Shown here: positions 1 through 9,273 of the stretch, in pieces
Layout: every line of letters starts with the position of its first letter
Position numbering within the stretch: the first letter of the stretch is position 1
DNA from: Sphingopyxis sp.
Lineage (GTDB): Bacteria > Pseudomonadota > Alphaproteobacteria > Sphingomonadales > Sphingomonadaceae
DNA length: 64,000 bases
Direction of reading: 5' to 3'
Assembly (NCBI GenBank): GCA_030148985.1
Contig: JASBSJ010000004.1
Coordinates: forward strand, 62,001 to 126,000
Position numbers and translations under genes: made by a program
The notes under the pieces: generated by a model
What the model saw: only the letters and a program-made list of their open reading frames with translations
Told to the model about the DNA's origin: nothing
The model's database searches: none

Positions 1-391
1 AATGGCGCACATAGGTCAGGTTGCGGGCCGCGCGCGGCACGCCCCAGCGGCTGTCCCAGGCCGAGCGATAGGCCGGCGCATAATAGGTCGGGCGCAGCGT
101 CGTGCCGACGCGGAACGACTGATAGCGGAAGGGCGCGCGGTAATTCTGGTAACGCTTGTCGCGACGCCAATCCTGCTTGCTGTCGCGCAAGTCGCGGCGC
201 GCGTCATTATATTCGCGCCGTTCCTCGCGCACGTCGCCGCGGTCACCATAGCGGACGGCATCCTTGTATTCGCGGCGCTCCTCGCGCACGTCGCGGCGGT
301 CTTCGCGAATGTCGCGGGTCTGCGCCTGCGCGGCCGCCGGGACGATCATCGCGGCGATCAGGCCGGCGGCGAGAAATTTCATCTTCTTCAT
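1..391 (-). CDS. RcnB-like / charged periplasmic protein, 3' end truncated by window edge
   Basis: Reverse strand from ATG at 391 reads MKKMKFLAAGLIAAMIVPAAAQAQTRDIREDRRDVREERREYKDAVRYGDRGDVREERREYNDARRDLRDSKQDWRRDKRYQNYRAPFRY...; signal peptide plus Arg/Asp-rich region; open to window edge. Confidence 0.7.
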   Translation of the reverse strand, partial: MKKMKFLAAGLIAAMIVPAAAQAQTRDIREDRRDVREERREYKDAVRYGDRGDVREERREYNDARRDLRDSKQDWRRDKRYQNYRAPFRYQSFRVGTTLRPTYYAPAYRSAWDSRWGVPRAARNLTYVRH

Positions 392-580
392 GTGCCATTC
401 CTTTCAAATCCGTCAGGGGGGAGGGGGATCTGCCCGATGACAGGAGAAGGATTAGGCGCGTCCGTTTGAACGGCGCCGGAATGCCGCGTTTATTTTCAGG
501 TCATTAGTGTCGCAATTTGTCGCGGGGATGGCGACGGGGCGTGCGGAGTGTGCGACCATCGCCGGGAATCGCGGCGAACC

Positions 581-685
581 GTGCCCCTGCGAAGGCAGGG
601 GCCCATCTCCGGCCACCGCATTTCTTAACTGGCGGCCATTTGGCAACGATGGGTCAGGTGATGGGCCCCTGCCTGCGCAGGGGCA
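581..685. repeat. Palindromic repeat element, family A copy 1 (GTGCCCCTGCGAAGGCAGGGGCCCAT ... ATGGGCCCCTGCCTGCGCAGGGGCA)
   Basis: Inverted terminal arms each containing a small hairpin; same arms recur at 39961-40066. Confidence 0.85.
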
Positions 686-692
686 TGGGTAA

Positions 693-1880
693 TTACACCA
701 GCTCGATCGCCACCGCGGTCGCTTCGCCGCCGCCAATGCACAGGCTGGCGATGCCGCGCTTTTTTCCGTGGCGCTGGAGCGCCGCGATCAGCGTGGTGAT
801 GATGCGCGTGCCGCTGGCGCCGATCGGATGACCGAGCGCGGTCGCGCCGCCGTGGACGTTGATCTTGTCGTGCGGGATGCCGAGGTCGTGCATCGCGAAC
901 ATCGCGACGCAGGCAAAGGCTTCATTGACTTCGAACAGGTCGACGTCGCCGATGCTCCAGCCGGTCTTGGCGAGCAGCTTGTTGATCGCGCCGACGGGGG
1001 CGACAGTGAAATCCTTGGGCTCCTGCGCATGCGCCGCGTGCGCAACGAGGCGCGCGACGGGCTTCGCGCCCTTGGCGTCGGCGACCGACTGGCGCGTCAG
1101 CACGACCGCGGCGGCGCCGTCCGAAATCGACGAGCTGGTCGCCGCGGTGATCGTGCCGTCCTTGGCAAAGGCGGGCTTCAGCGTCGGGATTTTGTCGGGC
1201 ATCGCCTTGCCGGGCGCTTCGTCGGTGTCGACGATCACGTCGCCCTTGCGTCCAGCGATCGTCACCGGCGCGATTTCGGCGGCAAAGGCGCCGTCGGTGA
1301 TCGCCGCCTTGGCGCGGCTCAGCGAGGTCAGCGTATAATCGTCCTGCGCCTGGCGGCTCAGTTGATAGGCATCGGCGGTATCCTGCGCAAAGGTGCCCAT
1401 CGCGCGGCCCGCCTCATAAGCGTCCTCCAGCCCGTCGAGGAACATATGGTCATAGGCCGTGTCGTGGCCGATCCGCGCGCCCGAACGATGCTTCTTGAGC
1501 AGATAGGGCGCGTTGGTCATCGATTCCATGCCGCCCGCGACGATCAGGTCGACGCTGCCCGCGGCGAGCGCCTCGGCGCCCATGATCACGGTCTGCATGC
1601 CCGAACCGCACACCTTGTTCACGGTCGTCGCCTGCACCGACTTGGGCAGGCCGGCCTTGATCGCCGCCTGGCGCGCCGGCGCCTGGCCGAGCCCGGCGGG
1701 GAGGACGCAGCCCATATAGATACGCTCGATGTCGTCACCCGAAACCCCGGCGCGCTCGACCGCCGCCTTGACTGCAGTCGCGCCCAGATCGGTCGCGCTT
1801 GCATCCGACAGGCTGCCCTGCATGCTGCCCATCGGGGTGCGGGCGTAGGACAGGAAGACGACGGGATCGGTGGCGGTCAT
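693..1880 (-). CDS. Acetyl-CoA C-acetyltransferase (thiolase)
   Basis: MTATDPVVFLSYARTPMGSMQGSLSDASATDLG...; thiolase motifs VNKVCGSGMQ, GGMESMTNAPY, NVHGGATALGHPIGASGTR, CIGGGEATA. Confidence 0.93.
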   Translation of the reverse strand: MTATDPVVFLSYARTPMGSMQGSLSDASATDLGATAVKAAVERAGVSGDDIERIYMGCVLPAGLGQAPARQAAIKAGLPKSVQATTVNKVCGSGMQTVIMGAEALAAGSVDLIVAGGMESMTNAPYLLKKHRSGARIGHDTAYDHMFLDGLEDAYEAGRAMGTFAQDTADAYQLSRQAQDDYTLTSLSRAKAAITDGAFAAEIAPVTIAGRKGDVIVDTDEAPGKAMPDKIPTLKPAFAKDGTITAATSSSISDGAAAVVLTRQSVADAKGAKPVARLVAHAAHAQEPKDFTVAPVGAINKLLAKTGWSIGDVDLFEVNEAFACVAMFAMHDLGIPHDKINVHGGATALGHPIGASGTRIITTLIAALQRHGKKRGIASLCIGGGEATAVAIELV

Positions 1881-2031
1881 GGCAAAAGACTCCGTAAGGG
1901 AAAGCAATGTCGGCGGCCCGATTAGCGGCTTTGCTGCAATTGCGAAAGGGGCAGCGCCAAGATGGGAAGCGCGTTTCATCTTGCAACCCGCCGCGCGCCA
2001 TGGTCAAACATGCTGAAATGGGAGACGGGTC

Positions 2032-3486
2032 ATGGCTACCGCAATCAGGCAGGATATTGCTGGCGAAACGGCGCGGATGCAGGCGGTGCTGGCGGCGCAA
2101 AAGGCAAGCTTTACCGCCGCCATGCCCGAAAGCCTGGCGGTGCGCATCGACCGTATCGACCGCGCGATCGCGATGCTGGTCGACCATGCCGAGGATTTTG
2201 CCAAGGCGGTGAGCGAGGATTTCGGGCATCGCAGCCGCGAACAGACGCTGATGACCGACATCATGCCCTCGGTCAGCGCGCTGAAGCACGCCAAGAAACA
2301 TCTGGCGAGCTGGGCAAAGGGCGAGAAGCGCAAGCCCACTTTTCCGCTCGGCCTGCTCGGTGCCAAGGCCGAGGTCGTCTATCAGCCGAAGGGCGTCGTC
2401 GGGGTCGTCGCGCCGTGGAATTTCCCGGTCGGCATGGTGTTCGTGCCGATGGCGGGCATCCTAGCCGCGGGCAATCGCGCGATGGTGAAACCGTCGGAGT
2501 TCACCGAACATGTTTCGGCGCTGATGGCGCGGCTGGTGCCCGACTATTTCGACGAGAGCGAGATGGCGGTGTTCACTGGCGATGCCGAGGTCGGCATCGC
2601 CTTTTCCAAGCTCGCCTTCGACCATATGATCTTCACGGGTGCTACAAGTGTCGGGCGCCATATCATGCGCGCGGCGGCGGACAATCTGGTGCCGGTGACG
2701 CTCGAGCTCGGCGGCAAGTCGCCAACGTTCATCGGACGCAGCGCGAACAAGGATCTGGTCGGCCAGCGCGTCGCGCTCGGCAAGATGATGAACGCCGGGC
2801 AAATCTGCCTCGCCCCCGATTATCTGCTCGTCGCCGAGGATCAGGAAGGCGATGTGATCGACAGCGTGACCAGGGGCGCGGCCGCGCTCTATCCGACCTT
2901 GCTGTCGAACGACGATTATACATCGGTGGTGAACACGCGCAATTACGACCGCCTGCAATCCTATCTGACCGACGCGCGCGACAAGGGCGCCGAGGTGATC
3001 GAGGTCAATCCCGCAGGCGAAGATTTTGCGAGCGCCAACGGCCACAAGATGCCGCTCCACATCGTCCGCAACCCGACCGACGACATGAAGGTGATGCAGG
3101 AGGAAATCTTCGGCCCGATCCTGCCGGTCAAAACTTACAAAACGATCGATGAGGCGATCGATTATGTGAACGCGAACGACCGCCCTTTGGGCCTTTATTA
3201 TTTTGGGCAGGACAAGAGCGAGGAGGAGCGCGTGCTGACGCGGACGATTTCGGGCGGTGTGACGGTCAACGACGTGCTGTTCCACAATGCGATGGAGGAT
3301 CTGCCCTTTGGCGGCGTTGGCCCGTCAGGGATGGGCAATTATCACGGGATCGACGGCTTCCGCACCTTCAGCCATGCGCGTGCGGTGTATCGGCAACCAA
3401 AGCTCGACGTCGCCGGACTGGCGGGGTTCAAGCCGCCCTATGGCAAGGCGACCGCGAAGACATTGGCGAAGGAATTGAAGAAGTAG
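2032..3486 (+). CDS. Coniferyl aldehyde dehydrogenase (ALDH superfamily)
   Basis: 484 aa; VVAPWNFPVGMVFVPMAGILAAGN, LELGGKSPTFIG, NAGQICLAPDYLL, FGGVGPSGMGNYHG. Confidence 0.9.
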   Translation: MATAIRQDIAGETARMQAVLAAQKASFTAAMPESLAVRIDRIDRAIAMLVDHAEDFAKAVSEDFGHRSREQTLMTDIMPSVSALKHAKKHLASWAKGEKRKPTFPLGLLGAKAEVVYQPKGVVGVVAPWNFPVGMVFVPMAGILAAGNRAMVKPSEFTEHVSALMARLVPDYFDESEMAVFTGDAEVGIAFSKLAFDHMIFTGATSVGRHIMRAAADNLVPVTLELGGKSPTFIGRSANKDLVGQRVALGKMMNAGQICLAPDYLLVAEDQEGDVIDSVTRGAAALYPTLLSNDDYTSVVNTRNYDRLQSYLTDARDKGAEVIEVNPAGEDFASANGHKMPLHIVRNPTDDMKVMQEEIFGPILPVKTYKTIDEAIDYVNANDRPLGLYYFGQDKSEEERVLTRTISGGVTVNDVLFHNAMEDLPFGGVGPSGMGNYHGIDGFRTFSHARAVYRQPKLDVAGLAGFKPPYGKATAKTLAKELKK

Positions 3487-3503
3487 CCAATGACGAGCGA
3501 AAA

Positions 3504-4598
3504 TTACTCATTCCCCGCGATCTTGATGTCCTTGCCAAGCAGCGTCTTCACATAGACCCGCTGTACCAGCACAAAGACCACCACCGTCAGCGGCGCGGCG
3601 AGCAGGACGCCGAGGAAACCGAACAGCAGCCCCGCCGCGACGACCGCGAACAATAGCACTGCGGGCGGCACATCGACCGCCTGTTTCTGGATCATCGGTT
3701 GCAGGAAATTGCCCTGAAGCTGCTGGATGACGAGGAACAAGATCAGCGTCCACAGCGCGGTCATCGGCGACACGGTGAAGGCGAGCAGGACCGCGGGGAT
3801 GCCCGCGATGATCGGCCCGATCATCGGAATGACGTCAAGCAGGCCGGCGATGAGGCCGAGTCCGCCTGCGGCCGGCACGCCGAGCAGCGCGAGCCCGGCC
3901 CAGGTCAGCGCCGCGACGACGAGCGAAGACACGGCCTGTCCGACCATCCAGCCCTTCAACCCGCGTGCGGCATCGTCCAGCGCAAGCTCGGCCGTCTTTT
4001 CGGCCTTCGCGGGCATCAACAACAGGAGGCCGCGGCGATAGGTAGCGGGATCGCTGGCGAGGAAAATACCCGCGACGAGCACGAGCACGAAATCGGCGAC
4101 CCCGCTGCCCGCCGCTAGGGCGTAGCCCCCGGCCTGCGAGGCGAGCTGCGAAATATCTTCGCTCCCCACCTCGGCGAGTTCGCGTACGCGCGTGCCGAGT
4201 CCATAACGGTCGAGAAAGGCCTCGACCCCGCGCAGGGCCTGCGGCAGTTGCTCGCGGATCGTGTCGATCTCGCGCGCGAGTTGCGAACCGAAGAGGATGA
4301 AGGCGCCGGCAAAGATAGCGACAATCCCTGCGACCGACAGCGCGAGCGCGATCCCACGCCCGACGCGCACACGGCGCACGATCCAGCTCGCGATCGCATC
4401 GAACACCGCGCCCAGCACGACCGCGGCGAAGACCAGCATGAAAAAGCGCGTCAGGCTGACCGCGAGCCACGCGACCCCGGCGATGGCGATCACGATAACC
4501 GCCGCCATCGCGATCCGGCCGGGGCCGAAAGCGAACGCGGGCAGAGCCTTGGCGGTCGGGGCGGAGGGGGCGGGGGACGCCTTGCTCTTCTCGGTCAT
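3504..4598 (-). CDS. AI-2E family transporter (membrane permease)
   Basis: 364 aa polytopic protein; DVIPMIGPIIAGIPAVLLAF and LQGNFLQPMIQKQAVDVPPAVLLFAVVAAGLLFGFLGVLLAAPLT. Confidence 0.9.
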   Translation of the reverse strand: MTEKSKASPAPSAPTAKALPAFAFGPGRIAMAAVIVIAIAGVAWLAVSLTRFFMLVFAAVVLGAVFDAIASWIVRRVRVGRGIALALSVAGIVAIFAGAFILFGSQLAREIDTIREQLPQALRGVEAFLDRYGLGTRVRELAEVGSEDISQLASQAGGYALAAGSGVADFVLVLVAGIFLASDPATYRRGLLLLMPAKAEKTAELALDDAARGLKGWMVGQAVSSLVVAALTWAGLALLGVPAAGGLGLIAGLLDVIPMIGPIIAGIPAVLLAFTVSPMTALWTLILFLVIQQLQGNFLQPMIQKQAVDVPPAVLLFAVVAAGLLFGFLGVLLAAPLTVVVFVLVQRVYVKTLLGKDIKIAGNE

Positions 4599-4717
4599 AT
4601 ATCTCTCTTATGCACGAAGCCGCTTATCCACTAGACGGAAAGCATCTTTCTGTGGCAACGGCTGCCCCGCAATGGCGCATGCGCGGGAATCGCAATCCGC
4701 GCCGACGCTGTCCACGG

Positions 4718-4802
4718 GCCCCTGTGGTGAAATTGGTAGACGCGCTCGACTCAAAATCGAGTTCCGCAAGGAGTGCTGGTTCGAGTCCGGCCAGGGGCAC
4801 CA
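4718..4802 (+). tRNA. tRNA-Leu (anticodon CAA)
   Basis: Acceptor GCCCCTG/CAGGGGC, anticodon stem CTCGA-CTCAAAA-TCGAG, long variable arm, TTCGAGTCC T-loop, encoded CCA. Confidence 0.95.
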
Positions 4803-4843
4803 AAGTCGCCGATACGCGGCGGCCAGCGATTTTACGAGCCAGG

Positions 4844-6628
4844 ATGACTATGCAGATCGACAGGCGCGGGTTTGTGAACGGGGCGCTGGGCGGCGGCGCG
4901 CTGGCGGCGCTCGCGGCCTGCTATCCCGCGTGGGCGCAGCCCGCATCGGCAGGGATCGCGCCGCCGCTGCCCAGCGTGTCGGGCACCGACATCCGCCTGC
5001 GGATCGCGCGCCAGACGCTGCGTGTCGATGGTAAGGTCCGCCGGGCGATCGGCATCAACGGCACGGTCCCGGGGCCGCTTATCCGGCTGAAGGAAGGGCA
5101 GCAGGCGCGGCTCACCGTGGTCAACGATCTCGACGAGGATAGTTCGATCCACTGGCACGGGCTGATCCTGCCCTTTCAGATGGACGGCGTTCCGGGCGTC
5201 AGCTTTCCCGGCATCAAGCCCCGTTCGACCTTCGTTTACGAATTCCCCATCGTCCAGTCGGGCACCTATTGGTATCACAGCCATTCGGGATTGCAGGAGC
5301 AGCTTGGCCATTTTGGCCCGATCGTCATCGATCCCGCCGATGCTGATCCCGTGGCCTTCGATCGCGAGCATGTGATCGTGTTGTCGGACCACAGCCGCCT
5401 GTCGCCACACGAAGTCTTTCGCAAGCTCAAGGTCAATCCGGGGCATTTCAATATGCAACGCCAGACGCTCGGTGGATTGCTCGCGGGTGAGGACCAGCCG
5501 CTGAAGGACCGGCTGGCGTGGGGGGCGATGCGGATGGACCCGACCGACGTCGCCGACGTCAACGGATCGACCTACACATTCCTCGTCAACGGTTATGGCC
5601 CGCAGGACAATTGGACCGCGCTGTTCCGTCCCGGCGAGCGCGTGCGGCTGCGGATCATCAACGCATCGGCGATGACGATCTTCAACGTTCGCATTCCGGG
5701 GCTGGCGATGACGGTGGCACAGGCCGACGGGCTGAACGTGCGGCCGGTCGATGTGGACGAGTTCCAGATCGGCGTTGCCGAAACCTATGATGTTATCGTC
5801 ACGCCGACGGAGGATCGCGCCTACAGCTTCGTTGCCGAAGCGAACGACCGGTCGGGGATGGCGCGCGCGACGCTGACGCCGCGCGCCGGACTGGTCGCGC
5901 CCATTCCGGCGCTGCGCGCTCGCCCGCTGGCAACCATGAAGGACATGGGCATGGGGGACATGGGGGACATGCCGGAGGGAGGCGGCGATGCTGCCTGCAC
6001 GCCGGACCATGCCGCGATGGGCCATTGCACCCCGGCGGACGAGGGCGCGCACACCAGCCATGGCGGCATGGACCATGGTATGCGCGATTTTGCTGTCGCG
6101 CCGCAGGTCAAGCGCGACCCCAGCGTCCAGTCGATCTCCCCCATGCCCGTCGATCGAATGGGCGAGCCGGGGCAGGGGCTGGAGGATGTCGGGCACCGCG
6201 TCCTCACCTATCATGACCTTGTCGCGCTCGACCGCAATCCCGACGTCCGCGCGCCTGGCCGCTCGATCGACATCCACCTGACCGGCAATATGGAACGCTT
6301 CATGTGGTCGTTCGACGGGGTGAAAATGTCCGACCATCACGAACCTATCCCCTTTGTCGAGGGCGAGCGCGTACGCATTCGGCTCATCAATGATTCGATG
6401 ATGAGCCACCCGATCCACCTGCACGGCCATTTTTTCGAGCTGGTGACGGGCAAGGGCGATCATGCGCCGCGCAAGCATACGGTGATCGTCCAGCCCGGCG
6501 GGATCGCGACCTTCGACTTCACCGCCGACGCGCTCGGCGACTGGGCGTTCCACTGCCACCTTCTCTATCACATGCACGCAGGCATGATGCGGGTCGTCAG
6601 CGTGCGTCCGAAGGAGGAGGCCGCGTGA
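4844..6628 (+). CDS. copA: Copper resistance multicopper oxidase CopA
   Basis: Tat-like signal MTMQIDRRGFVNGALGGGALAALAA; HWHGL, YWYHSHSG, HPIHLHGHFFEL, HCHLLYHMHAGMM; Met-rich MKDMGMGDMGDM. Confidence 0.93.
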   Translation: MTMQIDRRGFVNGALGGGALAALAACYPAWAQPASAGIAPPLPSVSGTDIRLRIARQTLRVDGKVRRAIGINGTVPGPLIRLKEGQQARLTVVNDLDEDSSIHWHGLILPFQMDGVPGVSFPGIKPRSTFVYEFPIVQSGTYWYHSHSGLQEQLGHFGPIVIDPADADPVAFDREHVIVLSDHSRLSPHEVFRKLKVNPGHFNMQRQTLGGLLAGEDQPLKDRLAWGAMRMDPTDVADVNGSTYTFLVNGYGPQDNWTALFRPGERVRLRIINASAMTIFNVRIPGLAMTVAQADGLNVRPVDVDEFQIGVAETYDVIVTPTEDRAYSFVAEANDRSGMARATLTPRAGLVAPIPALRARPLATMKDMGMGDMGDMPEGGGDAACTPDHAAMGHCTPADEGAHTSHGGMDHGMRDFAVAPQVKRDPSVQSISPMPVDRMGEPGQGLEDVGHRVLTYHDLVALDRNPDVRAPGRSIDIHLTGNMERFMWSFDGVKMSDHHEPIPFVEGERVRIRLINDSMMSHPIHLHGHFFELVTGKGDHAPRKHTVIVQPGGIATFDFTADALGDWAFHCHLLYHMHAGMMRVVSVRPKEEAA

Positions 6629-7590
6629 CGCGCGCGCTGCAGCTGGCCGGGCTGTCGCTCGCTGTCTTTGCTGCGCCCGCGGCGGCGCAGTCGCACCATG
6701 GCGGGCACCATGCGTCGACCGCCGAGCCCAAGGCGTCAGCGGTGCAAGCCGACCCCGCCTGTACCCCCGATCATGCGGCGATGGGGCATTGCACCCCGGC
6801 CGACGATACGCCCGCCGCACCGGCAACGGGCGTCGGCACCGACCTTCCCGCCGGGGACGCGCCCGCGCCGCCGCCGCCGCGCGACTGGTATGCCGACCGT
6901 TATTTCCCGAAAGCGGAGATGGACCATGCGCGCCACGCGATGATGGTCGAAAATGGCGGCCAGAGAGTGGGTTTCATCAGCCTGAACCTTGCCGAATATC
7001 AGGCGCGCAAGGGCCGCGACGGCTTTCGCTGGGAAGGCGAGGGCTGGTACGGCGGCGACATCCACCGGCTGACGGTGAAGAGCGAGGGCGAAACGGCGTT
7101 CGGCGAGGGTCTCGATGCGGCCGAGGCGCAACTGCTCTACAGCCGCGCGATTGGTCCCTATTTCAACGCACAGGCAGGCTTGAGGCAGGATTTCGGGCAC
7201 GGGCCTGACCGCACCCATGCGGTGATCGGTTTCGAGGGGTTGGCGCCTTACTGGTTCGAGGTCGAGGGGGCGCTGTTTCTGTCCGACAAGGGTGACCTCA
7301 CCGTGCGAATCGAGGGCAGCTACGACCAGCGCATCACCCAGCGGCTGATCGTGCAACCGATGGCCGAGATGAATTTCGCGGCGCAGAATGTACCCGAAAG
7401 CGGGATCGGCGCAGGGCTGTCCGACGTCGAGCTAGGCCTTCGCCTCCGTTACGAGATCGTTCGCGAATTTGCGCCCTATGTCGGCGTCGAATGGGCGCGC
7501 AAGGTCGGGAGCACGGCCCGCTATACGCGCGCCGATGGCGATGACGCCGACAGCGTCAGCTTGGTTGCCGGCGTGAAGCTCTGGTTCTGA
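6625..7590 (+). CDS. copB: Copper resistance protein B
   Basis: GTG start overlaps copA stop; CopB-like C-terminal beta-barrel region (LTVRIEGSYDQRITQRLIVQPMAEMNFAAQNVPESGIGAGLSDVELGLRLRYEI). Confidence 0.92.
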   Translation: MTRALQLAGLSLAVFAAPAAAQSHHGGHHASTAEPKASAVQADPACTPDHAAMGHCTPADDTPAAPATGVGTDLPAGDAPAPPPPRDWYADRYFPKAEMDHARHAMMVENGGQRVGFISLNLAEYQARKGRDGFRWEGEGWYGGDIHRLTVKSEGETAFGEGLDAAEAQLLYSRAIGPYFNAQAGLRQDFGHGPDRTHAVIGFEGLAPYWFEVEGALFLSDKGDLTVRIEGSYDQRITQRLIVQPMAEMNFAAQNVPESGIGAGLSDVELGLRLRYEIVREFAPYVGVEWARKVGSTARYTRADGDDADSVSLVAGVKLWF

Positions 7591-7726
7591 GGCCTTATTC
7601 GACCGTCAGCCTGATCGCGTTGCCGATCACCAGCTCCGGGCAAGCGCGGCGACATGGGTCTTTCAGTTTGTTTAGAGCAGCGTTCGACGGCTTTAAGGTC
7701 GGCGGGCAAATGGATTCGGCATAAAG

Positions 7727-7760
7727 GAAAAGGGCACGGAAGTCATGCTTCCGCGCCCTC
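7727..7760 (-). terminator. Rho-independent terminator for the minus-strand gene 7784-8581
   Basis: GGGC..CGGAAG-loop-CTTCCG..GCCC hairpin followed by T-rich stretch on the minus strand. Confidence 0.65.
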
Positions 7761-7783
7761 GATTCCGTCAGTTCTAACGAAGC

Positions 7784-8581
7784 TTAGCTGGCCGGCTGTC
7801 CGCCGGTTGCCTGCGCAACCGCCGTCGCAAACTGTTCGGCCGTATAGGCCGCGGCCAGACCCGACGGCGACATCAGGAAGGCATTGCGCGGCAAGCTGAC
7901 GTCATCGCCCGCGGGCGTGGTGACGACAACGGCATCGGCGCTCGCCGACTTTACCGTACCGAGCACGGCCGCGCCCTTGAGGCTGCGAACCTCGGTGCCG
8001 GCGACAAGTGCCGCGGCGACCGCAGCGTCATCGGCGGCGGCGGCGGTGTTCACTTCCTTCATCGCCGCGGCGAACTGCTCGGCGGTAAAGCTGGTCTGAA
8101 GCCCTGCCTGCCCCATGAAGAAGGCGTTGCGCGGCAGTTTGACTTCGCCGGTGGGCGTCGTCAGGACCGCGCCCTCGGCGTCGGCAAGCTTGACCTTGCC
8201 AAGAACGACGGTGCCGTTTGCGCTGCGCACGTCGGCGCCCGGTTGCAGCGCCGCAGTCAGCTGTGCTTCGCTTGCAGCCGCGGCCTGGTCGACCGCCGCG
8301 ACGACTTGCGCTTTGGTTGCGCCGATCGTCGGACCCTTTTCGAGCATGCCAAAGGATGCGCTGGGAAGGGTGACCTGTTTGCTGTCGCCCAGATCGACGA
8401 CGACATTGGCACCCTGCACCGTCGTAACGGTGCCGAGCTCGACGCCTTCGGAATCGAAAACCTTGGTGCCGACCGAAAGATCGACGGCCGCAGTAGCGGC
8501 ATCCTGCGCAAGCGCGGGCGCCGCAGCAGCGGCTGCCATGGTGAGAGAGAGAGTTGCGACAAAGCCTGCGAGTTTCCGCAT
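7784..8581 (-). CDS. Secreted protein with three tandem related modules, function unknown
   Basis: Signal peptide MRKLAGFVATLSLTMAAAAAAPALA; modules start VGTKVFDSEGVELGTV, PGADVRSANGTVVLGKV, AGTEVRSLKGAAVLGTV. Confidence 0.8.
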   Translation of the reverse strand: MRKLAGFVATLSLTMAAAAAAPALAQDAATAAVDLSVGTKVFDSEGVELGTVTTVQGANVVVDLGDSKQVTLPSASFGMLEKGPTIGATKAQVVAAVDQAAAASEAQLTAALQPGADVRSANGTVVLGKVKLADAEGAVLTTPTGEVKLPRNAFFMGQAGLQTSFTAEQFAAAMKEVNTAAAADDAAVAAALVAGTEVRSLKGAAVLGTVKSASADAVVVTTPAGDDVSLPRNAFLMSPSGLAAAYTAEQFATAVAQATGGQPAS

Positions 8582-8844
8582 TGCTTACGGTCTCCTTGAG
8601 ATAATGAGGATTGGAACGATAAGTCTTGAACGCGCATGGAGCAGCAAGGGCTACGCCACGACTGACGAACCGTGCGTTCTATACGACGAAGCGAGATTTA
8701 TGGTCCCGAAATGGCGCGGGCTATCGCAGGCGCTGATCATTGGAGACTGCGATTCTTGCGCTGTCCGGTCTCGCATCTCGACGCTTAGACGCATGAAGGA
8801 GGCGGGGACTTGCAAGCCGCGCGGCTGATACCTAAATAAGGATT

Positions 8845-8990
8845 GTGCGGGCCGGGCCCCTCTGGCGTCGGCGGGATACTTCCCGCTGCGTGATGTCGGA
8901 CCGCATCGGGTGACACCGATGCTCTGGCCCTTCCTCCCCCGTGTCAAGGGTTCGGCATCGGCGTCACCTGCTTGATTTATCAATCAGGAG
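8845..8990 (+). promoter_or_regulatory. Structured 5' leader, candidate cis-regulatory RNA (possibly the terC RNA motif)
   Basis: Successive hairpins (GCGGGATACTTCCCGC; GCATCGGGTGACACCGATGC) between a promoter-like stretch and the RBS/ATG at 9001; downstream genes are YdcH-like and terC. Confidence 0.4.
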
Positions 8991-9000
8991 GCCCCTTTCG

Positions 9001-9204
9001 ATGATTTTTCATCCCAATTTCTATCGTCTGACTTTGCTCCATCGCCAGCTTGATGAGGCCGAGCGCCACGAGGCGCGGCGCCACGGTGCTGATCCGTTTC
9101 GCCTGTTGCGGCTGAAGACGCTGAAGCTTGCGGTAAAAGAGCGGTTGGCCGCGCTGACCTTTCGGTCCCTGAAGCCGTCGGCTCGCCCCGTGCTCGCCCG
9201 CTAA
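9001..9204 (+). CDS. YdcH-like (DUF465) small protein
   Basis: 67 aa MIFHPNFYRLTLLHRQLDEAERHEARRHGADPFRLLRLKTLKLAVKERLAAL; RBS AGGAGG upstream. Confidence 0.65.
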   Translation: MIFHPNFYRLTLLHRQLDEAERHEARRHGADPFRLLRLKTLKLAVKERLAALTFRSLKPSARPVLAR

Positions 9205-9273
9205 AACTTCCAATCACCCGCCGCGCGCGCTGCCGAACGGCGGCGCGCGCAGCATATCCAGGGAAAAAAGACG

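Noticed and set aside
507-831. Small plus-strand ORFs (61 aa, 104 aa) with CEGRGPSPA / APAKAGAHL and CLRRGM
   Set aside because: Translations of the family-A palindromic repeat, not independent genes
4718-7590. Possible tRNA-Leu-anchored genomic island carrying copAB
   Set aside because: No integrase, no visible duplicated tRNA 3' end, and composition of copAB matches the surroundings
7670-7720. TTTAGAGCAGC... sequence resembling TTAGAGCAGC at 45364
   Set aside because: Only a short shared start (TTAGAGCAGC) with divergent remainder; insufficient to call a repeat family from this window
8651-8983. 110-aa minus-strand ORF upstream of the terC leader
   Set aside because: Overlaps promoter/leader sequence, no RBS or motif support
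8845-8990. yybP-ykoY Mn riboswitch upstream of terC
   Set aside because: Could not find the conserved yybP-ykoY core in the leader; kept only as an unspecified structured leader / possible terC motif
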